Positions 1-8,050 are shown, counted from the first letter of the stretch. The stretch: 9,065 bases of DNA from Clostridia bacterium (GCA_017381395.1 JAFOCH010000075.1:1-9065); one strand, 5' to 3'. The notes: generated from the sequence alone by a model not told the origin. Numbers and translations: made by a program.

Positions 1-2
1 AT

Positions 3-1460
3 CAGGATATTGCAGCCCGAACAGGTGGCGACATTTATATTGGCGTTGTAGGCCCTGTAAGAACCGGAAAATCAACTTTTATTAAGAAATTCATGGATTC
101 GCTCGTATTACCCAATATCGTTGACGTTACAAAGCGAGAAAGGGCGAATGACGAGCTGCCGCAATCGTCGGCAGGTCGTACCATTATGACCACCGAGCCG
201 AAATTTATTCCCGAATCAGCCGCCGAAATCACATTAGAGGGTAGCATAAATCTACGCGTGCGTCTGATTGACTGCGTAGGATATATAGTGCCAAGCGCAC
301 TCGGTTATATTGAAAACGAGATGCCGAGAATGGTCGCAACACCTTGGTTTGAGGAACCGGTGCCATTTAATATGGCGGCTGAAATAGGCACACAGAAGGT
401 AATAAATGAGCATTCGACAATCGGCTTGGTTATAACAACAGATTCAAGCATTGGCGAAATTCCTCGTGAAGAATACGAGGAAGCGGAGGAAAGGGTAATA
501 AATGAGCTTAAAGCAATCAATAAGCCCTTTGTCGTATTGCTGAACTGTATGTATCCTGATTCAAAGGAGTCGCTTGAATTAGCCGATTATTTAAGCGAAA
601 AGTATTCGACAACCGTTTTGCCTATAAATTGCCTTGATTTAGACGAAAACGAGATTAAAAATATACTCGCAAAGTTGCTTAAGGAATTCCCTGTAGGTAG
701 TATTTCTCTTAAAATGCCGTATTGGATTAACAGTGTCGATAAGGATCATTGGTTCAAGCAGTCTCTTTATTCCGAAATTCATAAACTTGCATCAAGCGTT
801 ACCAAAATCTCAGATATTTCTGCCTTTATGGAAGCTGTAAAAGGTGTTGATAATATTATTTCCGCATCAAAGCTGAATATCGATATGGGTACGGGTGCGG
901 TCGAAACTGAAATCGAGCTTGATAAAACATTCTTCTACACCATACTAAATGAGCTGACGGGACTTTCGATTTCAAGTGACAGAGATATTATCGAAACGAT
1001 AATCAGTTTAGCAAAATCATTTAAGGAATATCAGAGGGTAAAAAATGCGCTTGATGAGGTAGAAGCGACGGGCTACGGAATAGTAATGCCCGAAACTGAG
1101 GAATTGTCGCTTGAAGAGCCCGAAATCGTTAAGCAGGGCGGTCGTTACGGAGTACGTCTTAGAGCTAGCGCGCCATCAATTCACATGATGAAAGCGAATA
1201 TAAAAACCGAGGTCAGCCCGATTGTAGGAAGTGAAAAACAGTCCGAGGATTTGGTAATGTATTTGCTGAAAGAATTTGAGGAAGATCCCGTAAAAATTTG
1301 GGATTCAAACATATTTGGCAAATCACTTCACGACTTGGTAAACGAAGGTTTACATACCAAGCTTGCCAGAATGCCTGCTGATGCAAGAATGCGACTTCAG
1401 GAAACAATTGAGCAGGTTATAAACGAAGGTTGTAGCGGACTTATTTGCATCATTTTATAA
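3..1460 (+). CDS. spoIVA: Stage IV sporulation protein A (spore coat morphogenetic ATPase), 5'-truncated by window edge
   Basis: SpoIVA is the ATPase that polymerises on the mother-cell face of the forespore membrane, anchored by SpoVM, to form the base layer of the spore coat; it also affects cortex formation. The frame is open from base 3, before the first in-frame ATG at 93. The upstream residues read DIAARTGGDIYIGVVGPVRTGKST, with the Walker A lysine at bases 69-71. By comparison with the 492-residue B. subtilis protein, whose Walker A lysine is residue 30, only about seven residues are missing; 485 are present. Other family marks are TTEPKFIPESAAE just after the P-loop region, the Walker B-like LIDCVGY, and the conserved C-terminus GLICIIL. 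The ATG at 93 lies downstream of the P-loop, so it is not the true start. Its promoter lies outside the window; SigE control is known for the family but cannot be seen here. A strong terminator follows. Confidence 0.97.
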   Translation, partial: QDIAARTGGDIYIGVVGPVRTGKSTFIKKFMDSLVLPNIVDVTKRERANDELPQSSAGRTIMTTEPKFIPESAAEITLEGSINLRVRLIDCVGYIVPSALGYIENEMPRMVATPWFEEPVPFNMAAEIGTQKVINEHSTIGLVITTDSSIGEIPREEYEEAEERVINELKAINKPFVVLLNCMYPDSKESLELADYLSEKYSTTVLPINCLDLDENEIKNILAKLLKEFPVGSISLKMPYWINSVDKDHWFKQSLYSEIHKLASSVTKISDISAFMEAVKGVDNIISASKLNIDMGTGAVETEIELDKTFFYTILNELTGLSISSDRDIIETIISLAKSFKEYQRVKNALDEVEATGYGIVMPETEELSLEEPEIVKQGGRYGVRLRASAPSIHMMKANIKTEVSPIVGSEKQSEDLVMYLLKEFEEDPVKIWDSNIFGKSLHDLVNEGLHTKLARMPADARMRLQETIEQVINEGCSGLICIIL

Positions 1461-1470
1461 TATTTTTAAA

Positions 1471-1506
1471 AAGAGTGCCTTTGATTAAAGGTACTCTTAT
1501 TTTTTT
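1471..1506 (+). terminator. Rho-independent terminator after spoIVA
   Basis: A 12-bp stem (1471-1482 paired with 1487-1498, one G-U wobble) closes a four-base GATT loop and is followed by a run of T residues at 1501-1506. It begins 10 nt after the spoIVA stop codon. The fold is perfect apart from the wobble, and the T-tract makes this a convincing intrinsic terminator. It separates spoIVA from yunB, which starts only 43 nt further on. Confidence 0.93.
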
Positions 1507-1549
1507 CACCGAAAATTATTATTTTAATAAAATATAATGAGGTGAGTAA

Positions 1550-2176
1550 ATGCGCTTTTTTAGAATAGTTAAACGGATAATTTTGATTACAGTAATATTT
1601 TCGGTTGTTGGATTTGTATTTTTTGATTTATATTGCGCATCTATGACGGGAAACGTTGCACTAAATCATTCTAAATTGATTGTGCAGAATATTATTAACG
1701 AGTCACTATATAGGTCTGTGGCTGAATCGGGTATAAGTTATGACGATATGGCAAATATCAGGTATGATGATAACGGAAACGTTAGGTCAATCGAAACCGA
1801 TTCTGCACAGATAAATTTACTAAAATCATATTTGGTAAAGGATGTCAATGAATACATATTAAAGTACGATGTTACCGAGGTTGGTATCCCGATAGGTACC
1901 TTTTCAGGTAGCGATTATTTGTCGGGAATGGGACCTGAAATAGACGTTTCGGTTCAGTTTAGCGGAGTGGCAGTGACCGAGATTTTTAGCGAGTTTACTT
2001 CTGCGGGAATAAACCAAACCTGCCACAGAATAGTGGTAAAAACCGAGGTGGAAATCAGCGTAATTACGCTCGGAAAACGGCTTGATGACAGGGTTACAAA
2101 CGAGTGTTGTATTGCTGAAACTATTATTGTCGGAACGGTACCTGAAACTTATGCAGATATTATAAAAAATTATTGA
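1550..2176 (+). CDS. yunB: Sporulation protein YunB
   Basis: YunB is a conserved sporulation protein of Firmicutes, SigE-dependent in B. subtilis, with no defined biochemical activity. This 208-residue protein has one hydrophobic segment near the N-terminus (about residues 9-26) after a basic stretch (RIVKR), which suggests a single membrane anchor with the rest outside the mother-cell cytoplasm. Family motifs are IPIGTFSG (113-120), SGMGP (125-129), FTSAGINQT (149-157) and AETIIVGTVPETY (189-201). The start is fixed by a seven-base match to the anti-Shine-Dalgarno, GAGGTGA at 1539-1545, four bases before the ATG. It lies between the spoIVA terminator and the ligA promoter. I could not see a SigE-type promoter in the short upstream gap. 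The two cysteines in a row at 186-187 (ECC) are a minor oddity. The family call is from motif memory, but the C-terminal motifs are distinctive. Confidence 0.9.
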   Translation: MRFFRIVKRIILITVIFSVVGFVFFDLYCASMTGNVALNHSKLIVQNIINESLYRSVAESGISYDDMANIRYDDNGNVRSIETDSAQINLLKSYLVKDVNEYILKYDVTEVGIPIGTFSGSDYLSGMGPEIDVSVQFSGVAVTEIFSEFTSAGINQTCHRIVVKTEVEISVITLGKRLDDRVTNECCIAETIIVGTVPETYADIIKNY

Positions 2177-2183
2177 AAAATAG

Positions 2184-2212
2184 GTGAAAAATAAAATCAG
2201 TTGTGTTATAAT
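2184..2212 (+). promoter_or_regulatory. Probable SigA-type promoter of the ligA operon (extended -10)
   Basis: A perfect TATAAT hexamer at 2207-2212 is preceded by the extended -10 motif TGT at 2204-2206. Seventeen bases upstream lies GTGAAA (2184-2189), which matches TTGACA at four of six positions. Transcription would begin near 2219-2220, leaving a leader of about 20 nt with the ligA Shine-Dalgarno AGGTG at 2232-2236. The site starts 7 nt after the yunB stop and fits a vegetative promoter for a housekeeping operon. It is a sequence match only. Confidence 0.68.
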
Positions 2213-2241
2213 AAAAAAGATTATAAAAAGTAGGTGTTATT

Positions 2242-4218
2242 ATGGATTTTCATTCAGCACAGCAACGAGTACGCGAATTAAGAAAACTCCTCGAATATCA
2301 TAACTATAAATACTATGTCGAAGATTCTCCCGAAATTGACGACTACGAATACGATTTGTTCATGAATGAACTTATCGAGCTTGAAACAAAATATCCTGTA
2401 TTGGTTATTCCGTCATCTCCGTCACAACGCGTTGGCGGAAAGGCATCGGGTAAATTTGAATCGGTTGTTCATAAAATTCAGATGGAGAGTTTGCAGGATG
2501 CATTCAGCTTTGACGAGCTCCGCGATTTTGACAATCGAATCAGGGATTTTATTGACAATGTTTTTTATTCCGTTGAGCCAAAGATTGACGGGCTTTCCGT
2601 ATCTCTTGAGTATGTTAATGGTGAGCTCGTGAGAGGGTCTACCCGCGGTGACGGCTTTGTCGGTGAAAATGTTACGTCTAATCTGCGAACAATTCGCTCG
2701 ATTCCGCTTCATATCGATAATGCACCCGAATTTTTAGAGGTTCGCGGAGAGGTGTATATGCCTCACGATAGTTTCATGAAGCTGGTCGCAAGTCAGGAGA
2801 ATAAAGGCGAAAAACCGGCAAAAAATCCTCGAAATGCCGCTGCAGGCGCATTAAGACAAAAGGATCCCAAAATAACCGCTTCACGTGAGCTTGATATTTT
2901 CCTTTTCAACGTTCAGCAGATTAACGGAAAGAAAATCGAGAATCACATTGAGTCGCTTGATTACATTAAATCACTTGGGTTAAAGACACTTCCGTTTTAT
3001 AAGGAATGTCACAGTATTGACGAGGCCATTGACGAAATCAACCGTATCGGTAGCGTTAGAGGGGAGCTTCCCTTTGACATTGACGGCGCGGTAATTAAGG
3101 TGAATAATCTAGCCGACCGAGTAGGAATTGGTAGCACGTCAAAATATCCCAAATGGGCTATCGCATACAAATATCCGCCCGAAGAAAAGGAAACCATCCT
3201 TCGCGAAATCGAAATTAACGTTGGCAGAACGGGTGTGTTAACTCCTACTGCTGTATTCGACCCGATTATGCTTGCTGGTACGTCGGTTTCACGTGCGGTA
3301 CTGCATAACGAGTATTTTATTGCCGACAAGGATATTCGTATTGGCGATACAATCTTAGTCCGCAAAGCAGGGGATATTATTCCCGAAGTTGTTGCTTCGG
3401 TTAAGCATGATGATTCGTCGGTTAAATATTCAATGCCCGAGATTTGTCCTTCTTGTGGAGCAAAGGTTTTTCGCGATGTCGACGAGGCGGCGCTCAGATG
3501 TACTAATACCGACTGTCCCGCTCAATTGCGTCGCAATTTGATTCATTTTGTATCGCGTGACGCGATGGACATTGAGGGACTTGGCGAGGCAGTTATTGAT
3601 CAGCTCGCAGATAGCGGACTGGTAAAAACACCTGCCGATATTTACGCACTCGAAGTACATCAATTAGCCGAGTTGGAACGACTTGGTGAACGCTCGGCAA
3701 ACAATATTATCAGCGCGATTGAGGGGTCAAAGAATAACGAGCTTTACCGCCTTATTATTGCGCTTGGTATCCGTCATATTGGTAAACGCGCCGCAAAGCT
3801 CCTTGCTGAAAGATTTGGCAGTATCGATGCAATTATGAACGCATCATTTAACGAGATAAATTCTATTGACGGCTTTGGCGAAATAATGTCACAGTCGGTG
3901 GTTGAATATTTTTCATTACCTCAGACAAAGGAATATATTTCGCTACTCGGTAGCTATGGCGTTGCATTAAGCGAAGAAATTGCGGTTAAAAGCACTTCGC
4001 TTTCGGGACTCACGTTTGTTATTACGGGTGTGTTGCCATCCCTTTCGCGCGACGAAGCTACCGAAATTATCGAGAAAAACGGCGGCAAGGTTGCCTCATC
4101 CGTCTCGCGTAATACCGATTACTTGCTTGCGGGTGAAAGTGCAGGAAGCAAACTTGCAAAGGCAAAACTGCTTAATGTTAAGATTATAAATGAAGACGAG
4201 CTTTACGAAATGCTCTGA
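2242..4218 (+). CDS. ligA: NAD-dependent DNA ligase LigA
   Basis: LigA seals nicks in duplex DNA using NAD+ as the adenylate donor and is the essential bacterial replication and repair ligase. The 658-residue length is normal and all domains are present. Domain Ia (NAD binding) carries YHNYKYYVEDSPEIDDYEYD at about 19-38. The adenylation domain holds the nucleophile Lys114 in KIDG (114-117), then RGEVYMP (168-174), NPRNAAAGALRQ (195-206), FDIDGAVIK (278-286) and WAIAYKYP (305-312). The OB fold follows with NVGRTGVLTPTA (326-337). The four-cysteine zinc finger is C402, C405, C420 and C425. Helix-hairpin-helix repeats span roughly 440-550, and a BRCT domain covers 588-658. The start is supported by AGGTG five bases upstream of the ATG and by alignment of domain Ia to the N-terminus. 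It appears to be the first gene of the operon; pcrA, often next to ligA in Firmicutes, is not seen here. Confidence 0.98.
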   Translation: MDFHSAQQRVRELRKLLEYHNYKYYVEDSPEIDDYEYDLFMNELIELETKYPVLVIPSSPSQRVGGKASGKFESVVHKIQMESLQDAFSFDELRDFDNRIRDFIDNVFYSVEPKIDGLSVSLEYVNGELVRGSTRGDGFVGENVTSNLRTIRSIPLHIDNAPEFLEVRGEVYMPHDSFMKLVASQENKGEKPAKNPRNAAAGALRQKDPKITASRELDIFLFNVQQINGKKIENHIESLDYIKSLGLKTLPFYKECHSIDEAIDEINRIGSVRGELPFDIDGAVIKVNNLADRVGIGSTSKYPKWAIAYKYPPEEKETILREIEINVGRTGVLTPTAVFDPIMLAGTSVSRAVLHNEYFIADKDIRIGDTILVRKAGDIIPEVVASVKHDDSSVKYSMPEICPSCGAKVFRDVDEAALRCTNTDCPAQLRRNLIHFVSRDAMDIEGLGEAVIDQLADSGLVKTPADIYALEVHQLAELERLGERSANNIISAIEGSKNNELYRLIIALGIRHIGKRAAKLLAERFGSIDAIMNASFNEINSIDGFGEIMSQSVVEYFSLPQTKEYISLLGSYGVALSEEIAVKSTSLSGLTFVITGVLPSLSRDEATEIIEKNGGKVASSVSRNTDYLLAGESAGSKLAKAKLLNVKIINEDELYEML

Positions 4219-4230
4219 TAAGAGGAATAT

Positions 4231-5439
4231 ATGAAGGTTGTTGTTATCGGTGGCGGTGCTTCCGGTTTGATTGCGGCAGGTACAGCCGCTGAAAACGGTC
4301 ACGACGTCACTGTAATTGAAAAGAATATGCGACCTGCTCGAAAACTGCTCATCACAGGCAAAGGTAGATGCAACGTTACGAATATGTGCGATAGCGACGA
4401 ACTTATGTCCTCGGTTGTGCATAATTCCAGTTTTCTGTATGCGGCTTTTTCACGATTTACGCCTCAGGATACCTTTGATTTTTTCGAGAATTTGGGAGTG
4501 AAATTAAAGGTCGAGAGGGGTAATCGCGTTTTTCCCGAGTCGGATAAGGCAATGGATATTGTTGATGCTTTGGTCGGTTACGCAAAGCAAAACGCACGAA
4601 TTATTAGTGCCACCGCTGGCGAGGTGATTAGCGAGAATGGCGAAGTTGTGGGCATCCGTCTTAAAGGCGGAAAGGTGATCGATTGCGACAGGGTGATTAT
4701 TGCTACCGGTGGATTATCATATCCCAAAACCGGCTCTGACGGTGACGGTTACCGCTTTGCAAAACTGCTTGGTCACACAGTGAATAAGACCCGCCCGTCA
4801 CTCGTTCCGCTTGAAATAAAGGAAAATTTTTGTTCATATTTAATGGGGCTTAGTCTTGTCAATATAGGCATTTCCTTTGAGCAAAAGGGAAAGGTTGTTT
4901 ACAACGATTTTGGCGAAATGCTATTCACTCATTTTGGTATAAGCGGACCTGTCGTTTTGAGCGGTTCTTGTCATATTGACGAGCCAAAGGATACTATCGT
5001 CCATATTGATTTAAAGCCTGCCTTGACTCACGAGCAGCTTGATAATCGCTTTTTGCGCGATTTTTCAAAATATTCGTCAAAGGAACTTTCAAACGCATTA
5101 TGCGACATTTATCCAAAGAGTTTGATCCCGATAATCATTAGTGTTTCGGGAATATCGCCAAAGACCAAGGTTAGCCAAATTTCGAAGGAAATGCGTAGCC
5201 GACTTGTTGATATTACAAAGGATTTTAGGTTAACTGTAACGGGATTTCGTCCTTATGAAGAAGCGATTATTACTTCGGGCGGAATTAGTACAAAGGAAAT
5301 TAACCCGTCAACAATGGAATCCAAGCTTTGCAAGGGACTTTACTTTTGCGGTGAGGTTATTGACGTTGACGCATATACGGGCGGTTTTAATCTTCAAATC
5401 GCCTTTTCAACCGGACGACTTGCCGGTAATTCAGTTTAA
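4231..5439 (+). CDS. HI0933/YtfP-family FAD-dependent oxidoreductase (BaiN-like flavoprotein)
   Basis: This is a flavoprotein of the HI0933/YtfP family, often annotated as 'aminoacetone oxidase family FAD-binding enzyme'. The natural substrate of most members is unknown. The 402-residue length is typical. The FAD-binding Rossmann motif GGGASG is at 7-12, with Glu30 placed to bind the ribose. Other family signatures are LLITGKGRCNVTN (39-51), the second dinucleotide-contact motif ATGG (158-161), GEMLFTHFGISGP (228-240), AIITSGGI (345-352) and the C-terminal FAD-contacting LYFCGEVIDVDAYTGGFNLQ (370-389). A clear Shine-Dalgarno, AGAGGA at 4221-4226, sits five bases before the ATG, and ligA ends 12 nt upstream. 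Position just before cmk is common in Clostridia. A bile-acid role as proposed for C. scindens BaiN cannot be assumed, because the family is widespread and this copy sits in a housekeeping operon. Confidence 0.93.
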   Translation: MKVVVIGGGASGLIAAGTAAENGHDVTVIEKNMRPARKLLITGKGRCNVTNMCDSDELMSSVVHNSSFLYAAFSRFTPQDTFDFFENLGVKLKVERGNRVFPESDKAMDIVDALVGYAKQNARIISATAGEVISENGEVVGIRLKGGKVIDCDRVIIATGGLSYPKTGSDGDGYRFAKLLGHTVNKTRPSLVPLEIKENFCSYLMGLSLVNIGISFEQKGKVVYNDFGEMLFTHFGISGPVVLSGSCHIDEPKDTIVHIDLKPALTHEQLDNRFLRDFSKYSSKELSNALCDIYPKSLIPIIISVSGISPKTKVSQISKEMRSRLVDITKDFRLTVTGFRPYEEAIITSGGISTKEINPSTMESKLCKGLYFCGEVIDVDAYTGGFNLQIAFSTGRLAGNSV

Positions 5440-5454
5440 TTAGGAGAATGAAAA

Positions 5455-6132
5455 ATGGTTTCAATAGCTATTGACGGACCTGGCGGCGCAGGTAAAAGCA
5501 CAATCGCAAAGGCACTTGCAAAAAAGCTTGGTTACATCTACGTTGACACGGGCGCTCTTTATCGCTCAATCGGTTTATATATGCTCAATTCGGGCATTGA
5601 TACAAAGGATAAGTCGGAAGTAGTACCAAAGCTTGCCGAAATCGACGTTGAGCTTAAATATGTTGACGGCGCACAAAAGGTAATTTTATGCGGTCAGGAC
5701 GTATCTAGCGATATTCGAAAGCCCGAGGTTTCAATGGCTGCATCCGACGTGTCGGCAATAGGTGAAGTTCGTGCATTTTTGCTCGATTTACAACGTGATA
5801 TGGCTCGTAAAAACAACGTAATTATGGACGGACGCGATATTGGTACAGTCGTCCTTCCTAATGCCGAAATTAAAATTTTCTTAACCGCATCGGCCGAGGA
5901 ACGTGCCATGAGACGATACAAAGAGCTCGTTGAAAAGGGCGTCGAGGTAGAATACAAAACGGTGTTAAAGGAACTGAACGAGCGTGACTATCAGGACTCG
6001 CATCGTGAGATCGCTCCGCTCAAACCCGCCGATGATGCCGATTTAATTGATACAACCGGTAATAACTTAGAACAATCGGTAAATATGCTTGCCGAATACG
6101 TTTCAAAACGATTAGGTGAATTAGAGGAATAG
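5455..6132 (+). CDS. cmk: Cytidylate kinase
   Basis: Cmk phosphorylates CMP and dCMP with ATP in the cytoplasm, salvaging nucleotides released by RNA turnover and by CDP-diacylglycerol-dependent lipid synthesis. The 225-residue length is normal for the bacterial enzyme. The P-loop GPGGAGKST is at 8-16, the substrate-region motif VDTGALYR at 30-37, SDIRKPEVS at 85-93, the highly conserved DGRDIGTVV at 125-133, and the lid and C-terminal motif RDYQDSHREIAPLK at 177-190, followed by LIDTT. The Shine-Dalgarno AGGAGA at 5442-5447 lies seven bases before the ATG. The gap to the preceding flavoprotein gene is 15 nt, and the next gene begins one base after the cmk stop, which suggests translational coupling. 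An earlier ATG at 5448-5450 is in a different frame and is not used. Confidence 0.98.
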   Translation: MVSIAIDGPGGAGKSTIAKALAKKLGYIYVDTGALYRSIGLYMLNSGIDTKDKSEVVPKLAEIDVELKYVDGAQKVILCGQDVSSDIRKPEVSMAASDVSAIGEVRAFLLDLQRDMARKNNVIMDGRDIGTVVLPNAEIKIFLTASAEERAMRRYKELVEKGVEVEYKTVLKELNERDYQDSHREIAPLKPADDADLIDTTGNNLEQSVNMLAEYVSKRLGELEE

Positions 6133-6133
6133 A

Positions 6134-7423
6134 ATGAAAAAAGCCCTTTATGCTTTAATTGTAGCAATCGTACTATTAATATCGTTTGTTGCACACTCGT
6201 TTTGTTTTGGAACGGGTGATATAATTGCTGACATAAAGGGTATTTATAACGATATTTTCAATGATGGAATTATCGACACAAAGGTTTTTCCCGAACTAAA
6301 ATTTGATTATTCATTTTCTGCATTTGCGCTAGACGAAGCGGAATACTACAATTATCATCAGTTGAACACAGTACAGCAGGGAATGTATAAAACCATTCTC
6401 GATGCCGTTATTACGATGAAAACAGGCAATATCAACCTCGGTAAAGGCACAAAAAAAGACGCCGTTATCTCGATGTATGCCGTAAAATACGATTATCCCG
6501 AGCTGTTTTGGCTGGGATTTGAGTACGGTACGGGCGAAAAGGATGACACTGTATATTTACGTTTTGACAAGGGTGATTTAGAGGGATATACATACACCCA
6601 CGATGAACGTGTGAAAATGATGGCTGAACTTCAAACAGCCGTAAAAGATATTCTCGATAAATGCATAACCGCCGACATGACAGATTTTGAAAAGGAAGTT
6701 GCTATTCACGACTGGATTTGTCAAAATGTCGTTTATGACAAAGATGCCGACCTTGACGCCGAAAATATTGCAGATAGAAAACGTGAAAATCCGTTGTCAT
6801 GGACGGCTTATGGCGCGATTGTTAATCGTGTTGCCGTGTGTGAAGGGTATTCAAAGGCGTTTCAGCTTCTTATGTACTGCGTAGGTATCAACAGCAACTT
6901 GGTTTGTGGCGAAACAACCGACGGCTCACCGCACATGTGGAATACAGTTATGCTTGATAATGAGTGGTACTACGTTGACGTTTTATGGGACGATGTAGCC
7001 GAGGATAATATCATTCACACCTTTTTAAACGTCGATTCTGAAACAATCAAAAAAACTCACACGCTGTATTCTAATATGTCGGATATAAAGGATGATTCAA
7101 CCATTTATTCGGGCGAATATAATCTGAAATTGCCGACGGCAAAAAATAATATAATGAATTACTACGTTGTAAATCAAACTGCAATTAACAGCGATGACGA
7201 ATTTTTTGACGTAGTGGTTGATAATATAATAAAGGCGGCGAAGGATTGCCGCGACAGCGTTGAATTTTATTACAGCTATAAGGAAATGAATGAAAATGTC
7301 GTAAGCTACGACATAAGGAATAATAAGATTTTTTCTGCTGTTAAAGGACATATCAGCGATTTTAAGGGTTTTAAATATCTTGCGTACTCGTATGGTACTT
7401 TTATTTTAAAGATTAGCAGGTAA
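6134..7423 (+). CDS. Exported transglutaminase-like (cysteine protease fold) protein
   Basis: A 429-residue protein with an N-terminal signal sequence (Lys-Lys then a hydrophobic run at about 5-20) and a transglutaminase-like domain in the middle. The likely catalytic triad is Cys236 in AVCEGYSKAF, His267 in SPHMWNTV and Asp282 in YYVDVLWDD, preceded by the usual IHDWICQNVVYD (191-202) and SWTAYGAI (222-229). Bacterial members may act as proteases, amidases or cross-linkers on cell-wall or surface proteins, and the substrate here is unknown. No lipobox is evident; whether the signal is cleaved near residues 20-26 or kept as an anchor cannot be decided. The C-terminal 100 residues or so resemble an uncharacterised tail seen on similar Firmicutes proteins, a comparison from memory only. 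It starts one base after the cmk stop, with its Shine-Dalgarno AGAGGAA (6123-6129) inside the end of cmk. It interrupts the familiar cmk-plsC neighbourhood. Confidence 0.87.
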   Translation: MKKALYALIVAIVLLISFVAHSFCFGTGDIIADIKGIYNDIFNDGIIDTKVFPELKFDYSFSAFALDEAEYYNYHQLNTVQQGMYKTILDAVITMKTGNINLGKGTKKDAVISMYAVKYDYPELFWLGFEYGTGEKDDTVYLRFDKGDLEGYTYTHDERVKMMAELQTAVKDILDKCITADMTDFEKEVAIHDWICQNVVYDKDADLDAENIADRKRENPLSWTAYGAIVNRVAVCEGYSKAFQLLMYCVGINSNLVCGETTDGSPHMWNTVMLDNEWYYVDVLWDDVAEDNIIHTFLNVDSETIKKTHTLYSNMSDIKDDSTIYSGEYNLKLPTAKNNIMNYYVVNQTAINSDDEFFDVVVDNIIKAAKDCRDSVEFYYSYKEMNENVVSYDIRNNKIFSAVKGHISDFKGFKYLAYSYGTFILKISR

Positions 7424-7429
7424 AATATT

Positions 7430-8050
7430 ATGGATTTTTTATTTAAGGTTTTAGTCAGCGTTATATATGTAATAGTAAAAATTATTTTTCCATTTAAGGC
7501 GAAGGGAAAAGAAAATATTCCCGATGAAGGTGGAATAATTCTTTGTTCAAATCATATTTCGTTGCTTGACCCGGTTTTTATAATTTTAACGTCAAAGCGT
7601 AGAGTCTATTTTATGGCAAAGAATGAACTGTTTAAGAATAGGATTGCTGCCGCATTTTTTAGATTTTGTGGCGCGTTTCCCGTTGATAGGGGGAAGAATG
7701 ACACATCGGCAATTGATAATGCAAAGCAGCTTGTTATCGATGGAAAAGTCTTTGGAATCTTTGTCGAGGGAACAAGAACTAAAAATCCTGACGGTAGTCC
7801 CGGAAAACCTAAATCGGGAGCGGCTGTTGTTGCCGCGTCAACCGGCTCTGATATTTTACCCGTTGCCGTTACGTATAAGCATGGACGTCCTCGCTTGTTC
7901 AGTCGAGCAGTAGTAAATTACGGAAAGGTCATTAAGGCTGAGGAAATACAAATAAACGAAATTAAACCGTCTGAAATCAAAAAGGTAAAGACCAGAATAA
8001 TGGACGATATAACCTCTCTGTGGGAGGAGGAAACAAAATGCCTAAAATAA
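7430..8050 (+). CDS. plsC: PlsC-type 1-acylglycerol-3-phosphate acyltransferase
   Basis: PlsC-type enzymes move an acyl group to lysophosphatidic acid to form phosphatidic acid at the cytoplasmic membrane, the second acylation of phospholipid synthesis. The 206-residue length fits the short Firmicutes form. An N-terminal hydrophobic segment (about 4-22) is followed by the catalytic HX4D motif SNHISLLD (His42, Asp47), the glycerol-phosphate-binding block FPVDRGK (83-89), FVEGTR (111-116) and the final block LPVAVTY (143-149). The start has a weak ribosome site (AGCAGG at 7415-7420, inside the end of the preceding gene), so coupling to upstream translation is likely. The gap upstream is six bases, and the 3' end overlaps ispH by 13 nt. 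Exact acyl-acceptor specificity cannot be read from sequence, so the gene symbol denotes the family. Confidence 0.94.
   Translation: MDFLFKVLVSVIYVIVKIIFPFKAKGKENIPDEGGIILCSNHISLLDPVFIILTSKRRVYFMAKNELFKNRIAAAFFRFCGAFPVDRGKNDTSAIDNAKQLVIDGKVFGIFVEGTRTKNPDGSPGKPKSGAAVVAASTGSDILPVAVTYKHGRPRLFSRAVVNYGKVIKAEEIQINEIKPSEIKKVKTRIMDDITSLWEEETKCLK
8022..8030 (+). promoter_or_regulatory. Strong Shine-Dalgarno for the ispH-rpsA fusion, inside plsC
   Basis: The bases GGGAGGAGG include AGGAGG at 8025-8030, seven bases before the ATG at 8038. The site lies within the last codons of plsC and fixes the fusion start in the +1 frame relative to plsC, so ribosomes can initiate before finishing plsC. Confidence 0.85.

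Noticed and set aside
93..1460. spoIVA starting at the ATG at 93
   Set aside because: The frame is open to the left edge, and the bases before 93 encode the conserved SpoIVA N-terminus and Walker A motif, so this ATG is internal.
1533..1538. TATAAT hexamer just before yunB, as a possible -10 element
   Set aside because: It touches the ribosome site (GAGGTGA starts at 1539), so transcription would start inside or after that site. No -35 is present at 17 bases upstream (the bases read CGAAAA). It is more likely chance in AT-rich DNA.
3009..3365. 118-codon open frame on the minus strand inside ligA
   Set aside because: It lies wholly opposite conserved ligA coding sequence, its translation has no recognisable features, and no ribosome site or promoter was seen. 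It is a codon-usage shadow.
4096..4422. 108-codon minus-strand open frame spanning the ligA/flavoprotein junction
   Set aside because: It is opposite the ends of two well-supported genes and encodes no recognisable motif.
4231..5439. Bile-acid reductase (BaiN) as the specific function of the flavoprotein
   Set aside because: Only family-level motifs are present and no other bai genes are nearby. The family is widespread in bacteria that do not metabolise bile acids.
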